A DNA stretch of 64,000 nt from Prostheceraeus crozeri (Eukaryota > Platyhelminthes > Polycladida > Euryleptidae), in the NCBI GenBank assembly GCA_907163375.1, contig CAJQUW010011037.1, positions 186,001 to 250,000 of the forward strand. Direction: 5' to 3'. A program made the position numbers and the translations under genes. The notes beneath the pieces are model-generated. The model was not told the DNA's origin, did no database searches, and saw only the letters and a program-made list of their open reading frames with translations. Positions 22,487-33,544 of the stretch are shown piece after piece (within the stretch, counting starts at the first letter, position 1; each line of letters opens with the position of its first letter).

Positions 22487-23450
22487 TTACAAGTAATTCA
22501 CTTCGGATAGTTCTTTGGATGCGGTGAAGCAGGAAGTCACACTGATCGCGTTTCCTCTTTGGATGGCGAGACTAAGTCTTTGCTTCAAGAAGGCAGTGGA
22601 TCGAGGGTCGCCGTTCGTCTCTTGAATCCTCCTCCCAATTATTCCGATCAGTGCCCTTGCATCCATTCCCCATGCTCCAAATGTTTCGATTGCCACAGGA
22701 CAGAATATATTGGAGTGACTCAAGCATTCGTACTTCCTTCTCTTCTTCGTTTCAGCGTACGTTGCCACTCTTCCGATGCCTTGACATGAGAGCTGAATGT
22801 TGCTGTCAGCGAGCGTGTCAACACACGTAAAATCCCACACCAATGGGCGACCGTGGCTCCATGGGATCAGTGTAGCCCCATCTGGGCGGTTGCCGTCCTC
22901 CCGGCTCAGTCCCACAGGTTCGAGGACAGCGGGGATCCCGGCGGATACCAATGCTCTTCTGATGATATCGTTCGCCTCGTGGTGTCGTGCCAAGCGTCCC
23001 GCATTAAACCGACAACTTAAGCCATGAGTCCCGTACTTGTCCACCTTAGCTCCTCATTTGCACACATGTGGAACACAAACTGGTGCTCCAGGCCGAAGAG
23101 CCACCGCGATTCGCAACTGTTCGTTTTGGAGCTTTAGGCCAAGTGACTGAATAGGGACCGCCATTAACCAAGCCCCAGAGTCAGATGATGAGACTGCCAA
23201 CAATCGGCTTCTTGATTTCGCAGGTAGGTCGCCGTTAAGCAGGTTCTCAACCTCCAGCTTCACGATTGGAGAGTCCCAGCACTTCTGTCTTTTCCGATTA
23301 TCATCGGACGGCTGCAAGGCATTTGGACACTTCCTTTCCCATTGCTCTATGGCCTCCTGGAGATTCGTATCAACTGCATCGTCGAGTGGGCCTAGGATGG
23401 CAGATTTGGACTCGGCGACGCTGTATGACGAAGCCAGGTAGGCTGGTAGA
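22487..23450 (-). pseudogene. Retroelement ORF C-terminal fragment (restriction-like nuclease type region), fossil
   Basis: Minus strand. From about 23450: a stretch like AILGPLDDAVDTN, later SSDSGAWLMAVPIQSLGL and LRIAVALRPGAPVC, a cysteine-bearing link, then GTHGLSCRFNAGRLARHHEA, LEPVGLSREDG, NRPDGATLIPWSHGRPLVWD, VAIETFGAWG and RLSLAIQRGNA. I know this order from the C-terminus of reverse-transcriptase polyproteins in many invertebrates. The RPDG...WD.T pattern suggests a PD-(D/E)XK-like nuclease (inference). The reverse transcriptase itself is absent. Family placement is uncertain; it is treated as a fossil: broken, with about one break in this stretch. It lies antisense to, and inside, the hAT element. 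Confidence 0.75.
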
Positions 23451-24155
23451 TTTTTTAACTTGAATAGTGGCCTACTAGTTTAGAGGGAGGAATTAAACAT
23501 ACTTTCAACTGTTAGGGAGGAATCCGAGCAAAAAGGTTAAGAACCACTGACCTACAATAACTGACAAAAAGCGACAAAATTAATAGCAATAAATTATAGC
23601 TTAAATTTTATCAAAAATGTAGGTAATTAATTAAATTATGTCAAAATAAGTCATGGTTTTGCCACACACTAATACAGATGGCCCAAAAGTCAAGCAATCA
23701 CTAGTCGAAAAAATCAATCAACATTCAACAGTCTTTGTTTAGTTAATTTGCATACAAAGCATCTGTTTCGGTATCGGTGGAGAACCTACAAATTCGTGGG
23801 ATATCGCAGGATATTGGAGGTGACAATCGTCGGTTGATTTTGTCAGTAATTTTGTAGGATAATTGTCAGTCTACGGTTTACAGTGTAATAGTAACCCATC
23901 GAATTGTTAATTTGAAAAAAATATTACCTCTTCAAGGTTGACATGACACGTACAATTTGTGAAATAACATTGTTCAGTCTGTATTGCTATTATGATCAGT
24001 CAAATCCGTGTAAATTTCTCCTAAACTGTAAAAATTGCATATCTCGCATATGTTGTGTGGGTCACAACTCAAGTTCATTGAACAAAATCGAAACTGTATA
24101 GACAAACGGGATTTTATAAATGCTGAGTTGGTAATACTTACTCTATGACGGAAGA

Positions 24156-24738
24156 TTTTCCACTTTGCAAATTGTAATAACTAACAAATTTTCGTTCAAA
24201 GAAACCTCTGAAATGACCCTCCTTCCTTAATAGACATTAAATGATCATGAATTCTGTTTGATCTTCTAATTTGTGTTACATAATTTTCTCTTGGCAACTC
24301 GAAGTCCAATTACCTGTCGAATGTCGAACTTCAAAGGCTTTCCCGCCGCGGAACTAACTTGAATGTAATCCCTCGTCAATTACTGCGTGTTAAACGACTT
24401 TTCTATAGAGAGCTGATTTTTCTCCTCGTAATGAAACTTTCGGTCGCTGATTCTAAACGTTCCCGGGGGACGGTGGACGTGAGTCATTGTCCAAGCTCCC
24501 GCAGAACCGTTCGAAGGCGCAGTGAGCAGCTGTGTGGCAGATATGCGAATGAGAAAGTTCAAATGTGTTCAAAGTCAAATATTTGACGCGTTAGTGCTTG
24601 AATCAAATTTTATTCAAGATATTTGTATGAGAAAATGAGAAATGAAAAAAGAAAATGTTATAGAAGTCTTCGAGCAGGCGAGGTGGAGAGTCCAAAGGGG
24701 CGGTCCAATTACCGGCATGAGGACTTGTGGGAGTGCTG
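24156..24738. other. No recognisable gene
   Basis: Spacer between two H-family nests; no feature recognised. Confidence 0.45.
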
Positions 24739-24972
24739 GTTCAAACCACAGAGTCAGTATGTTAGGTAAAGCAACAACTCAGTATTAATAAATCTCCAAT
24801 GTGTATGCATCGGCACTTCTATTCTTCCCCCACCCCACATTTTCCAATGTTTCCAAATTCATCGAATTTCATCGAAGTCGCATTGTGTTTAGAATCTAGA
24901 CTTGATCTGTCACTGAATGATAGTACAACACCACTGAGAAGTCTTACTTGACTCCTGGGATGAGGGATTGGT

Positions 24973-25322
24973 CATGGAGTAGGTATATTAGGTAGAGTGG
25001 TAACTGCGCATTTATTAAATCCTCAATGTGTGTGCACTTTCGATTTTATTGAAGGAACTCGAGGCGATATAGTTGGCAATTGTCACCAAATGTGAGATAT
25101 GCTAATTTTTGCAATTTTGAAGAAATTGGCACGGAATAGAATGATCATGACAGCAATGCAGAAGGAATGATGGTATTTTGCAGATTCACAGTGTCATGAC
25201 AGCCTTGGAGAGGTAATGTTTGTTAAATTAGCAAATCGACAGGCTGCTGTTACTTTCATGCTCAGCCTCAAGAGCAAAATAACAGATTTTGAGTCGACAC
25301 TCCTACATATCCCTACTCTATG
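24973..25322 (+). mobile_element. hAT-type MITE family H, short copy (third level)
   Basis: Starts CATGGAGTAGGTATATTAGG and ends CCCTACTCTATG, flanked by GGATTGGT / GGATTGCT (8 bp, one mismatch). About 350 bases: the left and right parts of the family joined by a deletion of the middle. Confidence 0.88.
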
Positions 25323-25577
25323 GGATTGCTGCCTTGCATACTCAGTTAGAATACAAGATACAGCTGTGATGTTCATGAACTTCGTGGGAGTTGTTGTCTA
25401 CACTGCAGCTACAGTGAGCGACAAAGTAAGTGCTGTAAATTTTCTACAAACCACAGGAATTTTACTACACACTCAAGGCTTTTGTGACGGTAGTGAGACT
25501 GCACTTAGGAGCAAGAGAAGATCGCTGACGTGGGCGTCAACAACACAAATGTGGGAGGGGGAAGAATAGAAGTATCC
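25323..25577 (+). other. Right part of the C-rich-ended insertion
   Basis: The frame 25216-25569 (117 codons) crosses from the short H copy into this segment and ends in the element's terminal repeat. It has no known motif and is not called a gene. Confidence 0.6.
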
Positions 25578-26449
25578 ATGCATCTTCGATTTTATGAAGT
25601 GAACTTAGTTGAGACCCAGCATCAAATGTGAGATTGCAAATTTATAGTTTTGATGAAATAACTACGGGATTGAGACTGGTCACAGCAATACAGAAGGAAT
25701 AATGGTATTTTACAGGTCCTCCGTGTCATGATAAACTTGGAGAGGTAATGTTTGTTAAAGTAGGTGTTCGATGTGAATTACTATTGCTTTAAAGCTCAGT
25801 CTTATTAAAAAGTTTAATAAAAAAAATTAAAATCTGTTATTAAAAATTCTTATTAAGTTCTTATTAGAAATTTATTAAAAAGAGTATTTTCTGAAGCGTG
25901 GATTCAATCTCAAAGGTACCTGCCACTGGAATAATCAAAGACGTTGATCATAATTAACATTAAAAGATGTAAATGATTTCACTTCAGATTACTGGTCAGA
26001 TATTAGAAAGAAAATATAAATTCAGTGAATCATGAAATCATGCCGATGAAAATTGAATTGGAAACTTGAAATTTGAGCTAAGAGAAGCACAATACAATTT
26101 CAACTTTTGTATGAAGACTTGGATATAAAACGGTTCATGAATTTTCCATGATAATCAGCTGAATAGCTTCATACTTTTAATATATGGGATACAAATCGCT
26201 AGAATAAACATCGGAATAATTTGCAAAAATTTACCTTTAAAAGTGATCAAATATGTCTTAGACCACAGGAACGTCATCTCCGCAAAACTGAATCTTTTGA
26301 TGAAAAATTTTTTACCATACGTTGACTTTGTTTAGAGTCGACACTCATACCTACTATATAGGCCCTATAACCAACTCTATGGTTAAAACCTTGCTCGCGT
26401 CAACTAATTGCTATCGAATGCCAACTTCAGATAGCTTAGAAATTCCAAT

Positions 26450-27545
26450 TTCAATCAATTGATTGCTCAGAAATTCCAATTTCAATCAATTGATTGCTCA
26501 CATAATTGCAACAACAATCAATTGATTGCTCAGCAATTGCAATTTCAATCAATTGATTGCTCACAAATTGCAACAACAATCAATTGATTGCTCAGAAATT
26601 CCAATTTCAATCAATTGATTGCTCAGAAATTCCAATTTCAATCAATTGATTGCTCACATAATTGCAATTTCAATCAATTGATTGCTCACAAATTGCAACA
26701 ACAATCAATTGATTGCTCAGAAATTCCAATTTCAATCAATTGATTGCTCAGCAATTGCAATTTCAATCAATTGATTGCTCAGAAATTCCAATTTCAATCA
26801 ATTGATTGCTCAGTAATTCCAATTTCAATCAATTGATTGCTCAGGAATTCCAACTTCAATCAATTGATTGCTCAGTAATTCCAACTTCAATCAATTGATT
26901 GCTCAGTAATTCCAATTTCAATCAATTGATTGCTCAGGAATTCCAACTTCAATCAATTGATTGCTCACATAATTGCAATTTCAATCAATTGATTCAATTT
27001 CAATCAATTGATTGCTCAGGATTCCTACTTCAATCAATTGATTGCTCAGAAATTGCAATTTCAATCAATTGATTGCTCACAAATTACAACAACAATCAAT
27101 TGATTGCTCACAAATTGCAACAACAATCAATTGATTGCTCACAAATTGCAACAACAATCAATTGATTGCTCAGAAATTCCAATTTCAATCAATTGATTGC
27201 TCAGAAATTCCAATTTCAATCAATTGATTGCTGAGCAATTGCAATTTCAATCAATTGATTGCTCAGCAATTGCAATTTCAATCAATTGATTGCTCACAAA
27301 TTGCAACAACAATCAATTGATTGCTCACAAATTGCAACAACAATCAATTGATTGCTCACAAATTGCAACAACAATCAATTGATTGCTCAGAAATTCCAAT
27401 TTCAATCAATTGATTGCTGAGCAATTGCAATTTCAATCAATTGATTGCTCAGAAATTCCAATTTCAATCAATTGATTGCTCACATAATTGTAATTTCAAT
27501 TAATTGATTGCTCAGAAATCTCAGCTGTAATCAGTTGATTGAAAC
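26450..27545. repeat. AT-rich satellite with palindromic CAATCAATTGATTG core
   Basis: About 34 tandem units of 30-33 bases. Every unit has the 14-base perfect palindrome CAATCAATTGATTG followed by CTCA, joined by one of three linkers: AAATTCCAATTT, CAATTGCAATTT or AAATTGCAACAA types. The linker types recur in runs and mixed order, showing local amplification. The array starts about 60 bases after the H element and fades at 27545. Confidence 0.95.
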
Positions 27546-30513
27546 AGCAAATAAATTGCTATTTATTTTTCATAATCCTTGCTACATTCTTGCTATACCA
27601 TGGAATTTAACAGCTGGTCCTGTCTTTTGCTTCTTCGTAGAATTGTTGCGTTCTGCAAATTGTTCTGTATTTCTGGCACAAAATTTCACAAACAATGTTC
27701 TACACACTCTTAAAACTCGACAGCATTAAAAAGTAAGAGTGGAAATACTCGCTCAGATTAAAGGAAAGCGCCTGCCTTATGTGCTCCCAAGAGTAAACAA
27801 AGTTTGCTAATTTATCTGACGTTTTTGTTTTCATGGAAGTTTCGTGAAACAATGACTTAAAAACTTGCTATTTTTGGAAGCTTAATTAAACATTGTAGGA
27901 AATGGATCTACTCTTAATACGATCGAGTTTCTATAGAAATGATTAATCAAATTGCGGTCAGAGTTGGAAACTGACCGGGAGGCCGTTTTCAGGAATTAGT
28001 ATTTTGATTGACTTACATCACTTTAAACATGACATTTATTAGCTTTCACGCAATTGAGCGTAGATTGTTCGGTCAGACATTAAGTAAAGACCACGATCTC
28101 CTTCCTGAAATAAGAAAGCGTGCATAATAGTGGTCGTGTTACATATCAAAATTTTACATGTAAATGTTTACAGCTTTATCGTGCGCAATAATTTGTTTAA
28201 TATTAAAGAATGCACTTGCGTGCACATGGAGATATTTACACGGAAATCAGACATAAATATTGTTACATTGTACACCAAGTAACCATCGATCCGCAAGTTA
28301 CGCTCTGTTTACAGATTAAATTAGATTGTTGCTTATAGAACTAGAAGTTTGCAAATTCAAACGATGTTTCACAGTCACCTATCAGTCAGAAATTATTATT
28401 TATTTATTTTTATTTATTTTTTTATTATTTATCAGTAGAATTATTATTATTCTACTTATTGTTCAACTACTTTCAAAATTATTCGCGGGCGTTCTAGGTG
28501 CGAGGATGACAAGTGTGTTATAAGAATCGATGTCCTCTTCGTTTTGATCAGCACTCTTTCCGGCTTTGGTTATGACGTTGACCCAAAAACTTCTGATCCC
28601 CCTATATCTGCCGTCAAAGTCAAATATATATTTCAACCTATATTGATTTTCATTTATTAAATCTTTTGTCTCATTTCTCCCGTTTATAGTCTATAGGCGA
28701 TTGAGTGACTTCAATACTTTCAGTATTTTAGATTCTTTAGAATCATTCAGAATTTACCATTAAATCCTTAACTATTAACAGCAATTTTACGTTATTAGTT
28801 GTGGCTTCTGCATTAGATTGAGAGAAAGACTACATCTCCACCGTTTTAATTTGGCTTGGTAACAGTCTAATAGATTTCCTTTAACCCACTTTCTACCTGC
28901 AGACAATTTGCTTTCTTTCTTCATGTGAGTAAACAAATAAAACATTTTTTTTGAAAAATTACTTTGAATTTTAAATATTTCGAATGAATTTCAGACAGGA
29001 AATTTAAAGGCTGGTATCTTGACGGGTGGACTAATTTTCAAAACTACAGAAAGATGTCCTCAAACTTACGCATTGAATGCAAAGTCATTGCGTTTCGACC
29101 TACAGATCTAAATGTAAGCTGAAAATATAGAATGGCTGAGCAAGTTGACGGACTGCACAGTTAGATTGACAATATCCGTATTTAGAGATTTCAAAATGCT
29201 TGGAGTATTGAGTGACGGTTGTATCTCCTATATCCGATATCTTCGTCAAATTAGGACAAATGATTAACCCATGGACTTCTATAATATAGCATCTGGACAG
29301 AAATCTGAACAGATATCATTGACCCTTCTATACGAAATGAGGCTCACTATTTGAATCGATGTCATTCATACAGAACTTATGTGCATTGTATTCTTGTTAT
29401 TCTTGCTCTGCGGGCGTTGTTAATTAGTGTTTTTCAAATCATCAGCGATGTTCGTGGAGAAAGGAAAATGCTGAGCATATGCTCTGTGTTTGTGTACCGG
29501 TATAAGAATGACAGTAAATTTAAAGACTCCACCTACATTTCATTGCTTTCCCTTGAAAAATAAGCCACAGAATCTATCGATAAAGAACAATGTGATTTAC
29601 GCCGACGACCAAACCAAAATTACTCTTCTTTGGTGGCAAAGTTAATACATTCTCACAATTTTCTTGCTCAGGAAGAAGAAGAAGAAATTTCAATCGATAT
29701 GGAAGCATAGCCCTCAAATGTGAAATGAAAACTGACTTCGTTCGTCGCCTCAAATTAAAATAAAAATATGTGTGAATACGAGTAAGACTATACTCGTACT
29801 TTTTGAATTTCGGAGCAACAGAAATCTGATTGCAGGGTTACAGACGAGTATATTCTCCTGAACTCATCCTTGCAACGATCGAAGAATTCAACACAATAAA
29901 CATCATGAAATTTTTTATCTTATTTTACACGGTGATTTTATACCCTATATGGATAATGCATATCTCATAGGATGCAAAATCAATAACCAATAACCAATCC
30001 ACGAATCAACGTAGCATTTTGTGTTATTTAATGTGCTGTTTCACTTGTAAAAGGGAAGATATGACCTAATATTTGTAAAAAAGTGTAAACCTGAAATGTC
30101 AGTTTGTTTCCAAAGGATTAATTATTTGCCTTTGATTGTTGATTAACTCTCTTGCGTTTTCGTAAATAATTTCTGTAAATAGCACTCCAATGTTTTATTT
30201 AATTCAAAAACTAGTAGCCAGCAGATCTATGTGAATGACATTGATTGATACATGAATAAGTTTCCTCAGATAACTCATTTGCCAATGTGCAAAAGGCGAC
30301 TGAAAATTCTGATCAGAGTCTCACCAATGGGCAAAGTCAGACTGAATAAGAGACTATAGAAATTATACTTCAAAATTGATGTAAATCGGCATGATCTTCC
30401 AGATATAGTTGCACATTATCAAGAATATTAATCATCCGATACATGCTTAAATGCATCAATATGAAAGACAATATCAGCCTCATCTCGTATACGTGCTATT
30501 TTAGATATCTGTC
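27546..30513. other. No recognisable gene; AT-rich low complexity at 28385-28460
   Basis: Nearly 3 kb without a recognisable element. The stretch 28385-28460 is TTATTTATT-type low complexity. Frames of up to 73 codons show no family features. Confidence 0.5.
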
Positions 30514-30776
30514 CAGGGGCCTATTTCATAAAACTTTTATCAGCTATCAGTTGTCAGTTGACAGTTATCAGTTGTAAGTTATCAACTGATAGAATGTCAA
30601 TTTCATAAACGAGTGATAGAAGTAACAGATAGCTGATAAAATGCTTGTCTGTTGCACGTCATTTGACCTATATTTGTGTCTGATTATGCAGCATCGTCGC
30701 TATGCAACCTTTGTCTGATTGGCGATACAACAGACTTTTATAAGAAGTGCTTGGTCAAGAAAATTATTGTTGATGA

Positions 30777-31350
30777 ATGATATTGAACGTCATGTTATCC
30801 GCGGAACAGAAACTATTGCTTCTTAAAGAAATTCTGAGTCGCAACAACATATTATTCGGCAGCTACAATGACTTCGCTGAAGGAAAAAGGAAGAAGAAAT
30901 TGGCTTGGGAGGAAATAAAATCTGTTATGGAATCGAATGGCATCAAGAAAGAAAGTGAAGTTTGGAGAGACGTGGTGTGGAGGAAATATTCGTGGATCAA
31001 CCATGAAAAAGGTTGATAACCGTCGACAAACCGGCAGCGATGGGGGTGTCGACAAGAAGTTGTCTGAAGCAGACGAAATGGTGCTTGCCATTATTGGTAG
31101 GGAGAGCCCAATCATGCAAGGTCTCCGAGTCACAGAGACTGAGGTTGTGCAACTTCAAGCGACCACCAGTGACAACGTTGTCTCCGCTGGACAGATCACG
31201 AAGTGTGTAGCAAAGAGGAAAACCGGAAAGAGAGCAGTTGAAGTGGAGAAAGATGAATTGCTATTGGAGCACTTGAGGCTAAAGAACAAGAAATTACGGC
31301 TCGAAATAAAGATCTTAAAGAGACAAGTGTCGGACTCCGATAGTGACTGA
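30777..31350 (+). pseudogene. Harbinger Myb/SANT-like DNA-binding protein, one frameshift
   Basis: The first frame (30777-31016) gives LSAEQKLLLLKEILSRNN, LAWEEIKSVMESNG and VWRDVVWRKYSW, the Myb/SANT-like trihelix seen in the second protein of Harbinger elements. The second frame (from about 31010 to 31350) continues with LSEADEMVLAIIGRESP, a motif that usually follows this domain in that protein family, and ends in a basic coiled-coil-like stretch (LLLEHLRLKNKKLRLEIKIL). The switch of frame is at the AAAAAGG run near 31005-31011. Full length would be about 190 residues, normal for the family. This partner carries the transposase to DNA and the nucleus in studied Harbingers (family knowledge). 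Confidence 0.8.
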
Positions 31351-32144
31351 TCATTTGGAATTTTCATTTTCATTTTCATTGTTATAATAAATAATTTGTT
31401 ATCAAATAGAGTGTTTTTGACATGCCTCATCGAAATTGTCTTAGGAAATATAATTTGAGAAATTGTGCATTATAATGCTTCATAACAAAATTAGGAAACA
31501 AGAGTAGACCTACCTACTCGCAAGCATGAATTCTCCAACCTCCATCCGCACAACCCATTCCAGTTAGCAGTTATGAAGGCAGTTAAAAATTTTAATCGTT
31601 TGTTATATCTCTGAAACCTCATAAGAATAATACAAATGAATTTCAGAATGAAAGTTATCTGGTACGAAATGCTGATTGTTATATCCGTGAAACCCCGTGC
31701 TATATCTGAGTTCTTGAATAAATACTTAATGAATTGAAAATCCAATTGGTTCAATTGTTGATGAATACTTTGTCATAATTCGTAATTATTTCAGGAGAAT
31801 TACGAATTCAGGAGTGTTTGTGATAAAGGCTCGAAGCTCAATCGTTTGAGTTTGTGTTTATTACGCAGACATTTTCATACAGCGTCGCAGAAAGAGGCAC
31901 TAATTATGCTAGTATGCAAGCAGTTTAGCGCACCCCATCCAATATTTATCATGTAATATTAAACCTTTTTTGTATTTTATTTGTATTAAAATTTTGCTCA
32001 AATACATGGACATCTTTTTGTGTTTTCCGTAAATTGCACAGTGCTAAACATAACTCTAAAAACCATCTCTTAATCGATGAACAAAGCAACTTGAATTCCA
32101 GTAATATACAGTATATTATATTGTTTTAAGGTCAAACGCTCAAG

Positions 32145-33182
32145 TCATGGTTGTCTGAAGTTATCAAGTTGTCTTCTCCTCTCAGTTCTCTCTCGAAACT
32201 CGAGTCCACTCGAAAGCCATGTTTCAGCCGATGTTGATGTCTGCTCTGAGATGGCATCCGTAGGATCCATTGAATCGCCTTTTGCGATACAGAAATTGTG
32301 CAATGTTACACATGCCTTGACAATCTCAGCAGCGAGCGTAGCAGACTTCACACGAAGCTTCTGTCGCAAACATGGGAAGCGATTCTTCAGTATCCCGATG
32401 CTGCGCTCAATAATCCATCGGGTCTTTCTATGTGAGCGATTGAAGCTTTCAATGGCAACATCTGCAGAGGGATTGCACAGCAAGGGGGGAATTAGCCAGT
32501 CAAGACAGGGATATATAGAGTCTCCAAGGATGACACTGCCAGGGAAAAAACGAAAATTTTCATTTGATGCACGGAAAATATTGCTATTGCGCAAAACTCT
32601 GGTGGCATCATTCACGCTTCCCGGCCAAGAAGAATTGCAATAAAAAAATTCGTTGTTAGGGCCGCAGATTAGCATCACATTGAGAGAGTGATTTCCATGG
32701 CGATCCACAAACTGCTCCTCATGAAACGTCGGTCTTTCAATGTCGATCAGAGTTCCATCAACAACTCCACAGACTGAAGGCATGCCTGCAACTTCATAGA
32801 AGTCCTGTCTGACCTTATTACAGTCCGACGGGAATCGAACATATTCTTTGAACATATTGTCGTTTATAGCGGACGTGACTCTTTGAACGCAGCGACAAAT
32901 TGTCGACTCTGACGGTCCGTGTGCATCCCTTAACACATGATAAAAGCTGTTGGTCGCAAAAAATCGAATGCAGCTGAAGATTTGTTCCTTTGGGGAAAGA
33001 GCATGGTTCCTTTCTGTCTCATGCCTGAGGAGAGGACCGATAACTTCCTCTTATGCTTCGTAAGTACTCTCTTGTATTCTGAAACGCTGATGAAAGTCAA
33101 AGTCAGTGTCAAAATGCTCTCTGTTCAAAAATATTCTCGGCCTGCGGTTTTCAAACTCCCCAATAATATCAAGCAAATTCAT
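32145..33182 (-). pseudogene. HARBI1-like transposase, one premature stop
   Basis: Reading from ATG at 33182-33180 gives about 345 codons, equal to the usual HARBI1 length (about 350). N-terminal part: MNLLDIIGEF, HETERNHALSPKEQIFSCIR, FFATNSFYHVLRDAHG, SESTICRCVQRV (helix-turn-helix). The DDE_4 nuclease follows with all three acidic residues: CGVVDGTLIDI, ILGDSIYP and IERSIGILKNRFPCL, plus CVTLHNFCI near the end. The only damage seen is a TAA at 33053-33051 (codon 44), so this copy died recently or is close to intact. Downstream of the stop the frame is open for over 300 codons. Confidence 0.92.
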
Positions 33183-33544
33183 TTTATCATGCGTCTGTGA
33201 CTGACAAAATTCTACTCGCTTTTATCAGTGAAATTTAACAGTTGTCAGTCGATTCAATGTTTATGAAATTGACATTTTAATCAATTGATAGAAGATTAAC
33301 ACAACAGTCATGTGATTTATCAGTACCGTTTCTTGATCTGACCTACTTTCGCAGGGAATTCTATTTTAGCGTTCTGTCAGTGATTGTTTATGAAAGAGAG
33401 ATCTATCAGTTCGGTTTTATCAGAATGATATCAACGATTTTGTCAGTTCATAGATATTGAACTGCCTCCGTTGTTTTATGAAATAGGTTACTGATTTATC
33501 AGTTGATTTTATCAGTTATCAGTGTTTTATGAAATAGGCCCCTG

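Larger units (their letters stand above)
21581..23549 (+). mobile_element. hAT element (Charlie-like ends) inside the TA MITE
   Basis: Ends CAGTGATTCTTAACC and GGTTAAGAACCACTG, the classic hAT-Charlie type terminus, flanked by a perfect 8-bp duplication ACCTACAA (21573-21580, 23550-23557). Contains the end of a hAT transposase (21984-22340, plus) and a foreign retroelement fragment on the other strand (22487-23450). At under 2 kb it is internally deleted. Confidence 0.92.
21477..23885. mobile_element. TA-target MITE inserted into H, itself interrupted
   Basis: Ends CACTGTGAACCGTTGACTG and inverse CACTGTAAACCGTAGACTG, followed by ATCCTACAAAAT on both sides; flanked by TA. Without the hAT insertion inside it would be about 440 bases. 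The terminal 15 bases resemble the small MITE at 49618-49860. Confidence 0.85.
20951..24147 (-). mobile_element. hAT-type MITE family H, interrupted copy
   Basis: An H copy in reverse orientation: starts CATAGTGCAAG (right terminus inverted), continues through GTGTCGACTC and TGTATACAATGAAAATTTT, and after a 2.4-kb interruption resumes at 23888 and ends ACTTACTCTATG. Flanks ACGGAAAA (20943-20950) and ACGGAAGA (24148-24155) are an 8-bp duplication with one mismatch. Interrupted by the TA-flanked element 21477-23885. Confidence 0.85.
24812..25577. mobile_element. Second-level insertion with C-rich inverted ends
   Basis: Ends ACTTCTATTCTTCCCCC / GGGGGAAGAATAGAAGT are inverted, with ACCCCACATTT / AAATGTGGG inside. 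Flanked by a 7-bp duplication ATGCATC (24805-24811, 25578-25584), or 8 bp with one mismatch. No transposase. It contains a short H copy at 24973-25322. Confidence 0.8.
24747..26381 (+). mobile_element. hAT-type MITE family H, interrupted copy
   Basis: Starts CACAGAGTCAGTATGTTAGG, ends CCAACTCTATG, with flanks GTTCAAAC (24739-24746) and GTTAAAAC (26382-26389), an 8-bp duplication with one mismatch. Its left arm is interrupted at ATGCATC by the element 24812-25577; the rest (25585-26381) follows the reference copy 12490-13317. Confidence 0.85.
30517..33541. mobile_element. PIF/Harbinger DNA transposon, nearly complete
   Basis: Ends are inverted copies of GGGCCTATTTCATAAAAC, flanked by CAG on the left (30514-30516) and CTG on the right (33542-33544), agreeing with a CWG target with one mismatch. 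Both subterminal regions are filled with ATCAGTT/AACTGAT motifs. It carries the two expected genes facing each other: a Myb/SANT-like protein (30777-31350, plus) and a HARBI1-like transposase (32145-33182, minus). The right end also holds a second partial copy of the terminal sequence at about 33474-33490. Confidence 0.92.

Noticed and set aside
22559-23027. Plus-strand frames of 76 codons each
   Set aside because: Antisense shadows of the recognised minus-strand retroelement fragment.
26450-27545. Repeat-spacer pattern reminiscent of CRISPR
   Set aside because: Spacers fall in three recurrent classes, no cas genes exist and the context is animal DNA.
29041-29110. AATGCAAAGTCATTGC shared with the left flank of the C element at 19055
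   Set aside because: Only 16 bases match and nothing around them does; likely chance.
32251-32643. 130-codon plus frame
   Set aside because: Antisense shadow of the Harbinger transposase.
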